Shown here one piece after another: positions 26,191-36,623 of a DNA stretch of 64,000 bases; positions within the stretch are counted from its first letter, which is position 1; every line of letters begins with the position of its first letter. Origin of the DNA: Prevotella sp. (GTDB lineage Bacteria > Bacteroidota > Bacteroidia > Bacteroidales > Bacteroidaceae). A program made the position numbers and the translations under genes. The notes under the pieces are model-generated. The model made no database searches. It had not been told where the DNA came from and was given only the letters and a program-made list of their open reading frames with translations. The stretch lies in NCBI GenBank assembly GCA_017619375.1, contig JAFZSL010000056.1, positions 159,620 to 223,619 on the forward strand. The letters are read 5' to 3'.

Positions 26191-28929
26191 ATGAAAAAGA
26201 TGGAAAACCTCTTGCGCATGATGGTCACTGCCATCTGCCTCGTTGTAGGCGTCAACACTTCGATGGCTGTCACGACCATTGACGACGACGGTTATTATTT
26301 CGTCAACGACTTTGAAAGCAACGTTCCCCCGACCCGCTCCGACGAGGAGACCGCCATCTATGTGGAGGGACAGGGTGAATGGCTCTTCCTCAGGGCCTTC
26401 GTATCCACCAATTCCAGTTATGTGAGAAGCGGCACGCAGAACCTTCGTCTTTACAAGAACGGGAGTTATGTGGTGACCCCCGTCCTTGACAAAGGCGTGA
26501 AGGAGGTCACTTTCTACGTGGGGAGAAAAGGGAAGGGCATCGATGTCCATATTTCCACCGATGCAGGAAAGAATTGGACGAAGGTGGCAACCATCAGCAA
26601 TACCGGACAGGTCACCGTCACGGTGGAGAACAGCGAGGCCAACCGTGTGAAGATAGCCAACGATGGCAGTGGTGATGCCGACATCGACGATCTTGCCGTC
26701 TCCGCCACCGCCTTTGGCATCGAGGCCCAGGTAAGCACCGGCACCGCTTCCAACATCACCAAGAACACGGCCGACCTCTCGGGAACGCTCGACGACCCAG
26801 GCGACCAACCCGTCAGGGAGTTGGGCGTGGTGTGGTCCACACGCACCAATCCCACCGTGGGCGACTACAAAGCCGAGGTGGAGACCCCCCGCCAGGGCGC
26901 GTTCACGGTGACCGCCGTCGGACTGAAGGCCAGCACCGACTACCACTATCGTTCCTACGCCGTCTCCAATGCCGGGACGGTGTATGGAGAAGAGAAGACC
27001 TTCCGCACCGCAGAAGCCACAATGGCGGTTGTCGCCACGGGCGACCTTACCTTCGGTTCAAACAAATACGTGGCCACGGGGATGGTCGTCGATGACGGTG
27101 GTGCAGACCTTTTGGAAGTCGGCGTGCTCTACGGGGAGGCACCTGGCCTCACCGTGGCGTCGCAAAAGGTGTCCGCCAAGACTCCAAAGGCCGTCTTCCG
27201 CGTGGAACTCCCCCTCGAATGGGGGAAGACCTATTATTTCCGCGCCTACGCCATCACCACCGTGGGAACGAGCATGGGTGAGGAGCGGCAGCAGACCATC
27301 GACGAGAGCGTGCCGCCCACGCCCGACCTCACCGAGAAAATCTGGTGCGCACCCGACGGCGATGACACCACTGCCGATGGCACGGAGCAAAAACCCTTCT
27401 TCTCCCTCGACAAGGCCATCGCCATCGTGGAACCCGGCATGCGCATCTGCATGAAAGCCGGCACCTACGTCTATGACCACCGCATCAACATCGACAACAA
27501 GAACGGTACGGAAGAGGCACCTATCGAACTCTTCGCCGTGGGAGGGAGAGCCGTCCTCGACTTTTCCGCCATGCCCTATCACAAACACTCCGACAATCCC
27601 TACCAAGGGGTGAGGCTCACCAGCAGTCATTGGCATTTCTACCGCATCGACATCTGCAACGCCAGCGACAACGGCTTGCTCATCGAACGGGCCACCAACT
27701 CCGCCGAGGAACAGGCTCACGACAACCTCATCGAGGAGTGCAACTTCTACAAGAACGGCGACACCGGACTGCAGATCAAGAACCTTGGCGCCTTCAACAA
27801 AGTCATCAACTGCGATAGTTACCTCAACTGCGACGAGGGACAGGGCGACGCCGATGGTTTCGCACCCAAACTTTCCGTGGGTGACGGCAACTACTTCTAC
27901 GGCTGCAGGGCATACCTCAACTCCGACGACGGATGGGACGTATTTTACAAAAAGAATGGGACGGCAGGCGATGACATGACCATCATCCTGGAGAATTGCA
28001 TCAGTTACAAGAACGGGTTCCTCGACGAGAACACCATCGCTGAAGACGGCAATGGAAACGGTTTCAAATGCGGTTCCAACCAAGGAGCGATGAATGTCTA
28101 TCTCAACCGCTGCCTCGCTATCTGCAACAAAGCCAAGGGATTCGACCAGAACCATAACGCAGGTGACGTCATCATGAACAATTGCACGGGTATGACGCTC
28201 AAGAGCATCAGCGACAAGAGCTACTCCTATCGCATCTATGAGGAAATCAGCAACGGGCATGAGGTGAGACTCACCAACTGCATCGCCATCAACGACAACG
28301 ACGCCACCGACAAGCGCGACAAAGAGACAGGACTGCCAAAACCGGGTGAACATGGCAAATATGGTGAATACGGACGCTTCGAGGTGGACGAAACATTGGA
28401 CCGCATCTCCGTGGTGAACTGTGAATTCCATAAGGCCGACCCCACACAGTTCATCGACATCACCAATCATCAGGAACTTATAGCCCCACGTGGAGACGAT
28501 GGCCAAATCCCGGAAACCACTTTCGCCCACTTGGCGCAAGGGTCGTTCCTCATCGATGCCGGCGTGCCGGTGGAGGCCACCACCTATCGTGGCATCGAGG
28601 TGGCCGGCATCGACTACAAGGGGACGGCACCCGACCTTGGGGCGTATGAGAGCGACGACCCCACCGGCATCGGATGTGTGAAGCCGCAGGAAATCGATGG
28701 AAGGTTGCACCTGAAACAAACCATGGGAGGGTTGCTTCTTGTGACGGTGAATGCCTCACAGGCCAACCGCCCGTGGCGACTTACCATCCATGACGCAGCA
28801 GGGCGCCAGATGACTCAAAAAACTTGCTTAGGTGCTACCACGGCCATCTCCATTCCCTCTTGTTCAGGTGCCGTGGTGGTGAGGGCTGATGGCGAAGGTT
28901 TCCAAGCCAGCGTAAAAACAATATTTTAG
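26191..28929 (+). CDS. Secreted pectate lyase, polysaccharide lyase family 9 type
   Basis: A 912-residue exported enzyme. Parts in order: signal peptide (to about residue 30), a beta-sandwich region, two fibronectin-like domains (about residues 185-370), then a parallel beta-helix starting IWCAPDGDDTTADGTEQKPF. In the helix the PL9 hallmarks are clear: GDADGFAPKLSVGDGNYFYG with the catalytic-type Lys and calcium-binding Asp, AYLNSDDGWDVF with the other Asp ligands, and KGFDQNHNAGD. PL9 enzymes cleave polygalacturonate or rhamnogalacturonan by beta-elimination. The C-terminus resembles a type IX secretion tail (LTIHDAAGRQMTQK, then a short strand). It has its own promoter. With the SGNH hydrolases it suggests pectin use. 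Confidence 0.88.
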   Translation: MKKMENLLRMMVTAICLVVGVNTSMAVTTIDDDGYYFVNDFESNVPPTRSDEETAIYVEGQGEWLFLRAFVSTNSSYVRSGTQNLRLYKNGSYVVTPVLDKGVKEVTFYVGRKGKGIDVHISTDAGKNWTKVATISNTGQVTVTVENSEANRVKIANDGSGDADIDDLAVSATAFGIEAQVSTGTASNITKNTADLSGTLDDPGDQPVRELGVVWSTRTNPTVGDYKAEVETPRQGAFTVTAVGLKASTDYHYRSYAVSNAGTVYGEEKTFRTAEATMAVVATGDLTFGSNKYVATGMVVDDGGADLLEVGVLYGEAPGLTVASQKVSAKTPKAVFRVELPLEWGKTYYFRAYAITTVGTSMGEERQQTIDESVPPTPDLTEKIWCAPDGDDTTADGTEQKPFFSLDKAIAIVEPGMRICMKAGTYVYDHRINIDNKNGTEEAPIELFAVGGRAVLDFSAMPYHKHSDNPYQGVRLTSSHWHFYRIDICNASDNGLLIERATNSAEEQAHDNLIEECNFYKNGDTGLQIKNLGAFNKVINCDSYLNCDEGQGDADGFAPKLSVGDGNYFYGCRAYLNSDDGWDVFYKKNGTAGDDMTIILENCISYKNGFLDENTIAEDGNGNGFKCGSNQGAMNVYLNRCLAICNKAKGFDQNHNAGDVIMNNCTGMTLKSISDKSYSYRIYEEISNGHEVRLTNCIAINDNDATDKRDKETGLPKPGEHGKYGEYGRFEVDETLDRISVVNCEFHKADPTQFIDITNHQELIAPRGDDGQIPETTFAHLAQGSFLIDAGVPVEATTYRGIEVAGIDYKGTAPDLGAYESDDPTGIGCVKPQEIDGRLHLKQTMGGLLLVTVNASQANRPWRLTIHDAAGRQMTQKTCLGATTAISIPSCSGAVVVRADGEGFQASVKTIF

Positions 28930-28955
28930 GTGGTTTCAAGTGGCTCTACAACCAC

Positions 28956-29564
28956 CTATTCTCCAAAGTCGAGCATGAGTTGGCCGTCGCCCAAAAGGTT
29001 GAAGGAGCGGCGGTGATAAGGTGTGACGCCATGCAATCGGATGGCGTCTCGATGCTTGCGGGTGGGATAACCTTTGTTGCCCTTCCAGTCATAAAGGGGA
29101 TATTCCTCTGCCAGTTGGTTCATATAGTCATCGCGGAAGGTCTTGGCCAGGATGCTGGCCGCCGCAATGGAGAGATATTTCCCGTCACCCTTGACAATAG
29201 TGGAGTAGGGTAGGTTTTGGTAGGGTTTGAAACGGTTTCCATCGACGATGATGGCCTCCGGTCTTGTAGAGAGTTGATCCAATGCCCTATGCATGGCGAG
29301 GATGGAGGCGTTGAGGATGTTGATTTTGTCGATTTCTGCAGGAGTAACCACTCCGACGGCCCACGCCACAGCATCTCGCAGCACCACCTCGCGAAGTGCA
29401 TAGCGCTGCTTCTCGGTGAGTTGCTTGGAGTCGTTGAGCGCGACATTCTCATAGTCCAAGGGCAGGATGACGGCAGCGGCATACACGCTGCCCGCAAGGC
29501 AGCCACGCCCTGCTTCGTCGCATCCAGCCTCTATAAGACCTTCGTGATAATGGCTTTTGAGCAT
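28956..29564 (-). CDS. rnhB: Ribonuclease HII
   Basis: A 202-residue RNase HII, which cuts RNA in RNA-DNA hybrids and removes misincorporated ribonucleotides. The active-site motif [20 protein letters not shown] (Asp-Glu) is at the N-terminus. The later acidic residues lie in [10 protein letters not shown] and in the [17 protein letters not shown] segment. Full length. It lies downstream of sufS on the same strand but is separated by a 10-bp-period array of more than 100 bases; convergent with the PL9 gene. Confidence 0.97.
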   Translation of the reverse strand: MLKSHYHEGLIEAGCDEAGRGCLAGSVYAAAVILPLDYENVALNDSKQLTEKQRYALREVVLRDAVAWAVGVVTPAEIDKINILNASILAMHRALDQLSTRPEAIIVDGNRFKPYQNLPYSTIVKGDGKYLSIAAASILAKTFRDDYMNQLAEEYPLYDWKGNKGYPTRKHRDAIRLHGVTPYHRRSFNLLGDGQLMLDFGE

Positions 29565-29587
29565 TTTTTGGAGGTGGTTTTTGGGGT

Positions 29588-29694
29588 GCTAGGTTTTTCT
29601 AGGTTGTCCTAGGATTTTCTAGGTTGTCCTAGGTTTTTCTAGGTTGCTCTAGGTTTTCCTATGATTTTATAGTATCCTTAGTTTTTCCTATTCT
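29588..29694. repeat. 10-bp-period intergenic array (copy 4)
   Basis: The clearest array: units of exactly 10 bases such as AGGTTTTTCT, AGGTTGTCCT, AGGATTTTCT, AGGTTGTCCT, AGGTTTTTCT, AGGTTGCTCT, AGGTTTTCCT, then degenerate ATGATTTTAT, AGTATCCTTA. It fills the sufS-rnhB gap and ends at the sufS stop. Confidence 0.8.
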
Positions 29695-30916
29695 AAAACA
29701 TTTTGCTGACGCGCCTGACGGCTTGGCAGAGGGTGTCTACCTCCTCACGGGTGTTGTAGAGGGCGAAGGAGGCACGCACGGTGCCTAACACACCCATCCT
29801 GTCCATGAGGGGTTGGGCGCAGTGATGGCCGGTGCGCACAGCGATGCCGAGGCGGTCGAGCAGGGTGCCCATGTCGAGATGGTGGATGTCGCCTACAAGG
29901 AAACTCACCACGGCGGTCTTCGCATCGGCTTGGCCGATGAGTCGCATGTCAGGGATGTCGAGCAACTGCTCCATGCAATACCGGGTGAGGTCGTGCTCGT
30001 GGGCGGCGATGCGTTCGATGCCGATGCGCTCCATATAGTCGATGGCCACGGCAAGGCCGTGGGTGGCCACATAGTCGGGCGTGCCGGCCTCGAATTTCAG
30101 CGGCGGTCTTTCAAAGGTGGTGCCAGTGAAACTCACGGTGTCGATCATCTCGCCACCGCCCTGGTAAGGAGGCATCTCTTCCAGCCAATGCTCCTTGCCG
30201 TAGAGAACGCCGATGCCCGTGGGGCCGTACATCTTGTGTCCGCTGAAGGCGAGGAAGTCACAGTCGAGGGCTTGCACGTCGAGGCGTGTGTGCGGCGCAC
30301 TTTGAGCAGCATCGACCATCACGGGCACGCCGTGTCGGTGTGCCGTGGCGATGATGTCTGCCACGGGGTTGATGGTGCCGAGTACGTTGCTCACATGAGT
30401 GATGCTGACGATGCGTGTGCGGTCGGTGAACAACTTTTCGTATTCATCGAGAAGGAGTTCTCCGCGGTCGTTGATGGGGATGACCTTGACGGTGGCCCCC
30501 TTGCGTCCGGCCAACAGTTGCCAAGGCACGATGTTGGAATGGTGCTCCATGGTGGAGACGATGATCTCGTCGCCCTTTCCGACAAATTTCTCACCGAAGG
30601 CGAACGCTACGAGGTTGACAGCCTCGGTGGTGCCCCGCGTGAAGACTATCTCGTCGGTGGAGTTGGCGTTGATGAAACGTCTCACGGTCTCCCTTGCCGC
30701 TTCATGCAGGTCGGTGGCCTGTTGGGAAAGGTAGTGCACTCCCCGGTGGACGTTGGCGTTCACGTTGAGGTATTCCTCGCGCATGGCGTCGAGCACGCAG
30801 AGCGGTTTCTGCGTGGTGGCACCATTGTCGAGGTACACCAATGGCCGGTCGTATACCGTGCGTGAGAGGATGGGGAAGTCTTGCCGTATGGCAGCGATGT
30901 CGTATGGTGTGGACAT
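29693..30916 (-). CDS. sufS: Cysteine desulfurase SufS
   Basis: A 407-residue class V aminotransferase-fold enzyme that takes sulfur from cysteine for Fe-S cluster assembly. The PLP-binding lysine is in AFSGHKMYGPTGIGVLYG, and the persulfide cysteine in VRTGHHCAQPLMDRMG near the C-terminus, the group II (SufS) type. The N-terminus IRQDFPILSRTVYDRPLVYLD is typical. An in-frame ATG 18 bases further upstream (30934) is an alternative start. It is the last gene of sufB-C-D-S, 27 bases after sufD. No sufE is seen in the window. Confidence 0.96.
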   Translation of the reverse strand: MSTPYDIAAIRQDFPILSRTVYDRPLVYLDNGATTQKPLCVLDAMREEYLNVNANVHRGVHYLSQQATDLHEAARETVRRFINANSTDEIVFTRGTTEAVNLVAFAFGEKFVGKGDEIIVSTMEHHSNIVPWQLLAGRKGATVKVIPINDRGELLLDEYEKLFTDRTRIVSITHVSNVLGTINPVADIIATAHRHGVPVMVDAAQSAPHTRLDVQALDCDFLAFSGHKMYGPTGIGVLYGKEHWLEEMPPYQGGGEMIDTVSFTGTTFERPPLKFEAGTPDYVATHGLAVAIDYMERIGIERIAAHEHDLTRYCMEQLLDIPDMRLIGQADAKTAVVSFLVGDIHHLDMGTLLDRLGIAVRTGHHCAQPLMDRMGVLGTVRASFALYNTREEVDTLCQAVRRVSKMF

Positions 30917-30943
30917 GGTCTTGTGTGATTCCAAAAATAGAGG

Positions 30944-32287
30944 TTATCTGCAGAGTTTGCAGCCTTCGCATTTGTTGAGTTCTCCCCGGAAACGTTTGTC
31001 AACCAAGTAGTGCAGTCGGTCGCGCAGGGGCGTGAGCCGCATCAGTTCGATCACCTCGTTGATGAAGGCGGTCTGCAGGAGCAGTTTGGCCTCTTTTAGG
31101 CTGATGCCCCTCTGCCGCATATAGAAGAGTGCGGCGTCGTTGAGTTGGCCTACGGTGCTTCCGTGTGAGCATTTCACGTCGTCGGCGTAAATTTCGAGCA
31201 TGGGTTGTGTGAACATCCTTGCTTCCTTGGTGGCGCAGAGGTTCTGGTTGGTCATGGCCGACTCCGTCTTCTGTGCACCGTGCCTGACGAGGACGCGACC
31301 GGCGAAGGCACCGGTGGCCTGTTCGTCGAGTACGTACTTGTAGCGTTCGTTGCTGGTGCAACGTGGCGCCTGGTGGTCGATAAGGGTGTTGTTGTCTACG
31401 TGCTGTTGCTTGTCGCTGATGGCGCAGCCGTTGAGTTGGCATTCCGCGCCTTCCCCTTTCAAGACGAGGTCGATGCGGTTGCGTGTGACGCCGTTGTGCA
31501 GGGAGATGCTGTTGTGGCGCAGTTGACTGCCAGCCTGTTGCTCGATATAGGTGTTGCTTACGCGGGTGTTCTTGTGGTGTGTCTCCTCCAGGCAATAAAT
31601 GTCGAGGGAGGCTCTGGGGCCGACGAAAACCTCCATTACCTCGGTGGAGAGGAAATTGCGGTCGTCGGCGGCATGGTCGCAGAAAAGCAGTTTCACCTCG
31701 GCACCCTCCTCCACGACGACGAGGACGCGACGATTGGCCATCAGGTCGACATCAGAGCGCAGGATGTTGATGACCTGTATGGTGCGGTCCACGACGACGC
31801 CCTTGGGCACGTACACCAACAGTCCGTCTTGGGCGAGCATGGTGTTGAGTGCGGTCACGGCGTCATCACCAGTCTTGGCGATTGTGCCGTAATAAGGGTC
31901 GACGAGTTCCGGATGCTGTATGGCAGCCTGTCTCAACGAAGAGATGACCACCCCGTCAGGGAGCGTGCTTTTGGGCAACACCTTGTCGTAGAAGGCGTCG
32001 TTGACGATGAAATAAAGGGAGGTGCTCAGGTTGGGCACGTCGCAGCGGAAGGCTTCGTAGGGGTTGACGGGAATGTCGAGCCTCTGGAGGTTGAGTCCCA
32101 GGTCGGGTGCGAAGACCTTCTGCATATCGGAGTATTTGTAGCGTTCCACCTTGCGCGAGGGGAATCCCAATTGGCAGAAATGATTGAACGCTTCGTCGCG
32201 CAACAAGTTGAGTCTGCCTCCGGAGTGGCGGCAGATCATCTCGCGGCATTGGCGATAAAGGTCGATGTATTGCTGTTCGCTACCCAT
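30944..32287 (-). CDS. sufD: Fe-S cluster assembly protein SufD
   Basis: A 447-residue SufD, partner of SufB and SufC in the scaffold that builds Fe-S clusters. The C-terminal beta-helix core is recognisable (SALLFYM-like ALFYMRQRGISLKEAKLLLQTAF). A conserved histidine-containing CSHGSTVGQLNDAALFY lies before it. The extreme C-terminus, CEGCKLCR, has three cysteines in seven residues, a tail I would not expect from classical SufD. Its start overlaps the sufC stop by 8 bases. Confidence 0.93.
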   Translation of the reverse strand: MGSEQQYIDLYRQCREMICRHSGGRLNLLRDEAFNHFCQLGFPSRKVERYKYSDMQKVFAPDLGLNLQRLDIPVNPYEAFRCDVPNLSTSLYFIVNDAFYDKVLPKSTLPDGVVISSLRQAAIQHPELVDPYYGTIAKTGDDAVTALNTMLAQDGLLVYVPKGVVVDRTIQVINILRSDVDLMANRRVLVVVEEGAEVKLLFCDHAADDRNFLSTEVMEVFVGPRASLDIYCLEETHHKNTRVSNTYIEQQAGSQLRHNSISLHNGVTRNRIDLVLKGEGAECQLNGCAISDKQQHVDNNTLIDHQAPRCTSNERYKYVLDEQATGAFAGRVLVRHGAQKTESAMTNQNLCATKEARMFTQPMLEIYADDVKCSHGSTVGQLNDAALFYMRQRGISLKEAKLLLQTAFINEVIELMRLTPLRDRLHYLVDKRFRGELNKCEGCKLCR

Positions 32288-33032
32288 TGGCTTCGTTTTT
32301 GATCCAGTCGTAGCCTCTTGCTTCTATCTCCTTGGCCAGTTCCGGTCCGGCGGTTCTTACGATGCGTCCTTGGTAGAGCACATGCACCACCTGCGGGCGT
32401 ATCATCTCGAGCAACCGTTCGTAGTGGGTGATGACGATGGTGGATGTCTCCGGGGTGTGCATCTTGTTCACTCCGTCGGCCACGATGCGCATAGCATCGA
32501 CGTCGAGGCCGGAGTCGGTCTCATCGAGGATGGCGAGTTTGGGTTCGAGCATGGCCATTTGGAAGATTTCGTTGCGTTTCTTCTCACCACCGCTGAATCC
32601 CTCGTTGACGGAGCGGTGCGCCAGGCGGCTGTCCAGTTCCACCACCTTGCGCTTTTCGCGCATGAGTTTGAGGAATTCCGATGCGTTGAGGGGTTCCAGT
32701 CCTTGGTATTCCCGTTTGGCGTTGATGGCGGCGCGCATGAAGTTGGTCATGGAGACGCCGGGGATTTCCACCGGGTATTGGAAGGAGAGGAAGAGTCCCT
32801 CGCGAGCGCGGTCCTCGGGCTTCATGGCCAGTAGGTCTTTGCCGTTGAAGGTGATTTCGCCTTCGGTGACCTCGTAGAGGGGGTTGCCCACGAGTACGGC
32901 GGAAAGGGTGGACTTGCCTGAACCGTTGGGCCCCATGATGGCATGGGTCTCACCGTCGCGGATGTCGAGGTTGATGCCTTTGAGTATTTCTTTGTCGCCG
33001 ATTCGGGCGTGAAGGTTTCTTACTTGTAGCAT
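32280..33032 (-). CDS. sufC: Fe-S cluster assembly ATPase SufC
   Basis: A 250-residue ABC-type ATPase: Walker A IMGPNGSGKSTLSAVL at about residue 35, signature FSGGEKKRNEI, Walker B LAILDETDSGLDVDAM, and the H-loop VITHYERLL. SufC powers structural change of SufB and SufD during cluster formation and is soluble in the cytoplasm. It lies between sufB and sufD, 40 bases after sufB. Confidence 0.97.
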   Translation of the reverse strand: MLQVRNLHARIGDKEILKGINLDIRDGETHAIMGPNGSGKSTLSAVLVGNPLYEVTEGEITFNGKDLLAMKPEDRAREGLFLSFQYPVEIPGVSMTNFMRAAINAKREYQGLEPLNASEFLKLMREKRKVVELDSRLAHRSVNEGFSGGEKKRNEIFQMAMLEPKLAILDETDSGLDVDAMRIVADGVNKMHTPETSTIVITHYERLLEMIRPQVVHVLYQGRIVRTAGPELAKEIEARGYDWIKNEANG

Positions 33033-33072
33033 GTGTTGATATTGGATGGTTTGGTGGGGGAAGGGTGTGGGT

Positions 33073-34557
33073 TCATCCCACAGTACCCTCCAGTGAGACG
33101 CTCAGCAGTTTCTGTGCCTCGACGGCGAATTCCATGGGGAGTTTGTTGAGCACTTCCTTGGCATAGCCGTTGACGATGAGTCCCACGGCTTGCTCAGTGG
33201 GTATGCCTCGCTGGTTGCAATAGAAGAGTTGTTCTTCGCTGATTTTCGAGGTGGTGGCCTCGTGTTCGACGATAGCTGTGTCGTTGTGTATGTCCATATA
33301 GGGGAATGTGTGCGCGCCGCACTCGCTGCCGAGGAGCAGGGAGTCGCAACAGGAGTAGTTGCGTGCGCCGTCGGCGTTGGCGGTGGCCCTCACCAGTCCG
33401 CGGTAGGAGTTTTGGGAGTGTCCTGCCGAGATGCCCTTGGATATGATGGTCGATTTGGTGTTTTTCCCCATGTGTATCATTTTCGTGCCGGTGTCGGCCT
33501 CCTGGTGGTGGTTGGTGACGGCGACGCTGTAGAACTCCGCTACGGAGTTGTCGCCACGCAGGATGCAGGAGGGGTATTTCCAGGTGATGGCGCTGCCGGT
33601 TTCCACTTGCGTCCAGGAGAGTTTGCTGCCTTCACCTCTCAGGTCACCGCGCTTGGTGACGAGGTTGAGCACGCCGCCCTTCCCGTTCTCGTCGCCCGGA
33701 TACCAGTTCTGCACGGTGGAGTATTTCACCTCGGCGTGGTCGCAGACGATGATTTCCACGATGGCGGCATGCAACTGGTTCTCGTCTCTCATGGGGGCGG
33801 TGCATCCCTCGAGGTAACTCACGTAGGAGTCGTCGTCGGCGATGATGAGCGTGCGTTCGAACTGTCCTGTGTTGCGTGCGTTGATGCGGAAATAGGAGCT
33901 GAGTTCCATGGGGCATCTGACGCCCTTGGGGATATAGACGAACGACCCGTCGGAGAAGACGGCGCTGTTGAGGGCGGCATAGAAATTGTCGCGATAGGGC
34001 ACGACGGTGCCCAGGTATTGTCTTACCAGGTCGGGATGCTGTTTCACAGCATCGCCGATGGAGCAGAAAATGATGCCTTTCTCTGCCAACTGCTCCTTGA
34101 AGGTGGTCTTCACCGATACGGAGTCCATGATGGCATCGACGGCAGTGCCGCTCAAGGCGAGGCGTTCCTCCAGGGGTATGCCCAACTTGTCGAAGGTCTT
34201 TTCCAATTCCGGGTCGATCTTCCCGTCGCCCTTTGGCCTCTTGGCCATCGGGTCGGCATAATAGGAAATGGCCTGGTAGTCCACCTCCGGCACATGGACG
34301 TGCCCCCATGTGGGGGGTGTCATCGTGACCCAATGTCGGAAGGCTTTCAGGCGGAACTCCAACAGCCATTCCGGCTCGCCCTTCTTCTGCGAGATGAGTC
34401 TCACCACGTCCTCGTTGAGTCCCACGGGGATGATTTCCGTAGGCACGTCGGTGGTGAAGCCAAACTCGTATTTCTGTTCGGCGATGCGGCGAACAAGTTC
34501 GTTGTCGTCTTTCGGAGTCTCTCCCTCCTTGTGCTTATCCTTGTCTTTGTTTTCCAT
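33073..34557 (-). CDS. sufB: Fe-S cluster assembly scaffold SufB
   Basis: A 494-residue SufB. Family blocks include [18 protein letters not shown]-like [17 protein letters not shown] near residue 70, the beta-helix core with [20 protein letters not shown] and a cysteine suited to sulfur transfer, and the C-terminal [21 protein letters not shown]. First gene of the suf set, starting 4 bases after the stop of the SpoIIE-type phosphatase gene; it probably depends on read-through from upstream, as no promoter fits in the gap. Confidence 0.97.
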   Translation of the reverse strand: MENKDKDKHKEGETPKDDNELVRRIAEQKYEFGFTTDVPTEIIPVGLNEDVVRLISQKKGEPEWLLEFRLKAFRHWVTMTPPTWGHVHVPEVDYQAISYYADPMAKRPKGDGKIDPELEKTFDKLGIPLEERLALSGTAVDAIMDSVSVKTTFKEQLAEKGIIFCSIGDAVKQHPDLVRQYLGTVVPYRDNFYAALNSAVFSDGSFVYIPKGVRCPMELSSYFRINARNTGQFERTLIIADDDSYVSYLEGCTAPMRDENQLHAAIVEIIVCDHAEVKYSTVQNWYPGDENGKGGVLNLVTKRGDLRGEGSKLSWTQVETGSAITWKYPSCILRGDNSVAEFYSVAVTNHHQEADTGTKMIHMGKNTKSTIISKGISAGHSQNSYRGLVRATANADGARNYSCCDSLLLGSECGAHTFPYMDIHNDTAIVEHEATTSKISEEQLFYCNQRGIPTEQAVGLIVNGYAKEVLNKLPMEFAVEAQKLLSVSLEGTVG

Positions 34558-34561
34558 TTCT

Positions 34562-36622
34562 TTACCGGGAAAGTCCGGTTTTCAAGTATTTGATGGCAAG
34601 CATGGTCAAGTCGTCGCTCTGTTCAGCCTTGCCCACGAAAGCGTGCACCGCCACAATCATCTCGTTAACAATCACCTCTGGCATGTCTCTGTCTTCGTTC
34701 AGCAATCTCTCGGCCAAGGCGGTGATGCGGTCGGTGCCAAACTGTACGTGGCTGGCATCCTCGGCCTCTGAGAGTCCGTCGGTGTAAAGGAAGATGGTGG
34801 TCTTCGAGTCGATGTCCGCCTTCTGTGCCGTGAACTCCCATCCTGACACCACGCCGAGTGGCACGTTAGAGTCGCAAGGCAACAGTCCCACGCCCCTGCC
34901 GATGAGTATCGGTGCGTCGTGGCCGGCGTTGCAGTAGTGCAGGACGCCTGTTTCCAGGTCGAGCACGCCTACGAAGGCGGTGGCGAACATGTTTGTCTCG
35001 TTGCCTTCCGCCAAGGCCTCGTTGAGTGTGGAGACAATCTGGTCGGGTGCCGACGTGTGTGCGGAGATGTTGCGGAAGAGTGAGCGCGTGACCGCCATCA
35101 ACAATGATGCGGGCACTCCCTTTCCGGAGACATCGCCGATGCAGAAGCACATCTTGTTGTCGCGGATGTAAAAGTCGAAGAGGTCGCCGCCCACCTCCTT
35201 GGCGGGGGTCAGCGAGCCGAAGATGTCGATATCGTCGCGCTCGGGATAGGGTGGGAAGATCTTGGGGAGCATGCCCATCTGGATGTCGTGGGCCACTTGC
35301 AGTTCATTCTCCATGGCCGCCTTCGAAGCCGTGGTGTGCTTCAGTTCATCGACATATTTCGTCAGGGATTGCTGCATATCGTCGAAGGAGTCACGTAGCA
35401 GACCGACCTCGTCATGGTGCTTGATGACCGGCAACTGCGTGTTGAAATTACCTTTCGCCACCTCTTCGGCGGTGAGTGCGAGTTGCTTCAGCGGCTTGGT
35501 GGCACGGCGGATGACGAAACGGCTGACGAGGAAGGAGACCAACAGGCCGAGGGCTATCAGGAACATCAAGACGATTCCCACCGCTAAGGCGATGATATCG
35601 ATGTTGAAAGAAGGAACCACGGTCGCCAACGACCAGTCGGTATATTTGATGGGGGCAAAGAACACATACACTTCCTTGCCTTCCAAATCCATGGTTGTTG
35701 CATAGTCTGAATCGTATTCCTCCATTCCAAATGACCCTTTCTCGCCTGCCATCATCATGTAGGCGACATGATTGTCGGCGGTGTCGGGAGATTCATTAGC
35801 GTAGGAAAGGAAATTCTTATGGATGACACGTTCCTTGTCGGGGTGCACGAGGTAGGTGCCGTCGCCGGTGATGATGAAACTGTAGGGTTTCCTTTCCAAT
35901 TTCTTCTCACTATTGACTTTCCGGGTCTTGGCTTCCTCTTGTTGGACCCCGCCCCATTCCTTGCCGTATATTTCCCAGTCAGCCTTTTCCATCTTCTCAC
36001 TCAGCCATTCGAGAGAAAGGTCGGCGCCCAGCACTGCTGCTATTCGGCCCTTCTTGTCATGGATGGGAATAAGGTAGGACACCAGAGGCGTGATGGAGTC
36101 GGTGCTGTCGAAGAATGGTTTTGACCAATAGGGCTCATTTTTCTCCAACGCCTCGATGAACCACTCGGCTTTGAGGTAGTCGTGAGTGGCATCGCCAATG
36201 GTCATCGTCTCTATATGTGCACTATCTCGGCGTACTGCATAGGGACAGAACCAATGGCCTTTCTGTGGATAATAGTCGGCCACGAAGGAGAGACCACAAC
36301 TATGGATGCGGGTGTTCTGTTCGACCACCCGCTCCATAAGGGTGTGGAGACGGTCGGGGTTGCCAAGGCTTTCCTCTATTTCCGGCACATGGTTGGATGC
36401 ACCTAAATAGACATCGGAGATGATTCTCCTGATTTCTTGGATGTTGGTGTCCTGATAGGCTTTGTGGACTGAATACTCCTCTTCCTTGACCAACTCGGTT
36501 GCCGCTTCATAGATGAGCCACGCGGCAAGTCCCATGGCGAGGAGCATCATAAGCACGATCCACCATGTCAGTCGGTTGGCAAACGACCGCATCTTCTTTT
36601 TCTTCTCCTTCTTATTGTTCAT
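34562..36622 (-). CDS. Membrane sensor PP2C-type (SpoIIE/RsbU) phosphatase
   Basis: A 686-residue protein: a basic N-terminus, a membrane helix (about residues 18-38), an extracytoplasmic Cache-like sensor domain (about 40-330), a second membrane helix (about 340-365), a HAMP domain ([20 protein letters not shown]), a short coiled coil and a C-terminal SpoIIE phosphatase domain (about 450-680). The metal-binding acids are visible in [28 protein letters not shown] and the late [11 protein letters not shown]. Such proteins dephosphorylate anti-anti-sigma partners in response to an outside signal; no partner is encoded here. It is packed 1 base after infB and 4 bases before sufB, so stress sensing may be tied to both. 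Confidence 0.9.
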   Translation of the reverse strand: MNNKKEKKKKMRSFANRLTWWIVLMMLLAMGLAAWLIYEAATELVKEEEYSVHKAYQDTNIQEIRRIISDVYLGASNHVPEIEESLGNPDRLHTLMERVVEQNTRIHSCGLSFVADYYPQKGHWFCPYAVRRDSAHIETMTIGDATHDYLKAEWFIEALEKNEPYWSKPFFDSTDSITPLVSYLIPIHDKKGRIAAVLGADLSLEWLSEKMEKADWEIYGKEWGGVQQEEAKTRKVNSEKKLERKPYSFIITGDGTYLVHPDKERVIHKNFLSYANESPDTADNHVAYMMMAGEKGSFGMEEYDSDYATTMDLEGKEVYVFFAPIKYTDWSLATVVPSFNIDIIALAVGIVLMFLIALGLLVSFLVSRFVIRRATKPLKQLALTAEEVAKGNFNTQLPVIKHHDEVGLLRDSFDDMQQSLTKYVDELKHTTASKAAMENELQVAHDIQMGMLPKIFPPYPERDDIDIFGSLTPAKEVGGDLFDFYIRDNKMCFCIGDVSGKGVPASLLMAVTRSLFRNISAHTSAPDQIVSTLNEALAEGNETNMFATAFVGVLDLETGVLHYCNAGHDAPILIGRGVGLLPCDSNVPLGVVSGWEFTAQKADIDSKTTIFLYTDGLSEAEDASHVQFGTDRITALAERLLNEDRDMPEVIVNEMIVAVHAFVGKAEQSDDLTMLAIKYLKTGLSR

Positions 36623-36623
36623 C

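Noticed and set aside
27058-28719. 553-codon minus-strand frame opposite the pectate lyase gene
   Set aside because: The plus strand carries an unmistakable PL9 enzyme with its promoter; the opposite frame has no recognisable pattern.
29588-29694. CRISPR-like or phage-derived array
   Set aside because: Units of 10 bases without spacers; better described as a short-period intergenic repeat.
33190-34593. 467-codon plus-strand frame opposite sufB
   Set aside because: sufB is certain; this is antisense openness due to base composition.
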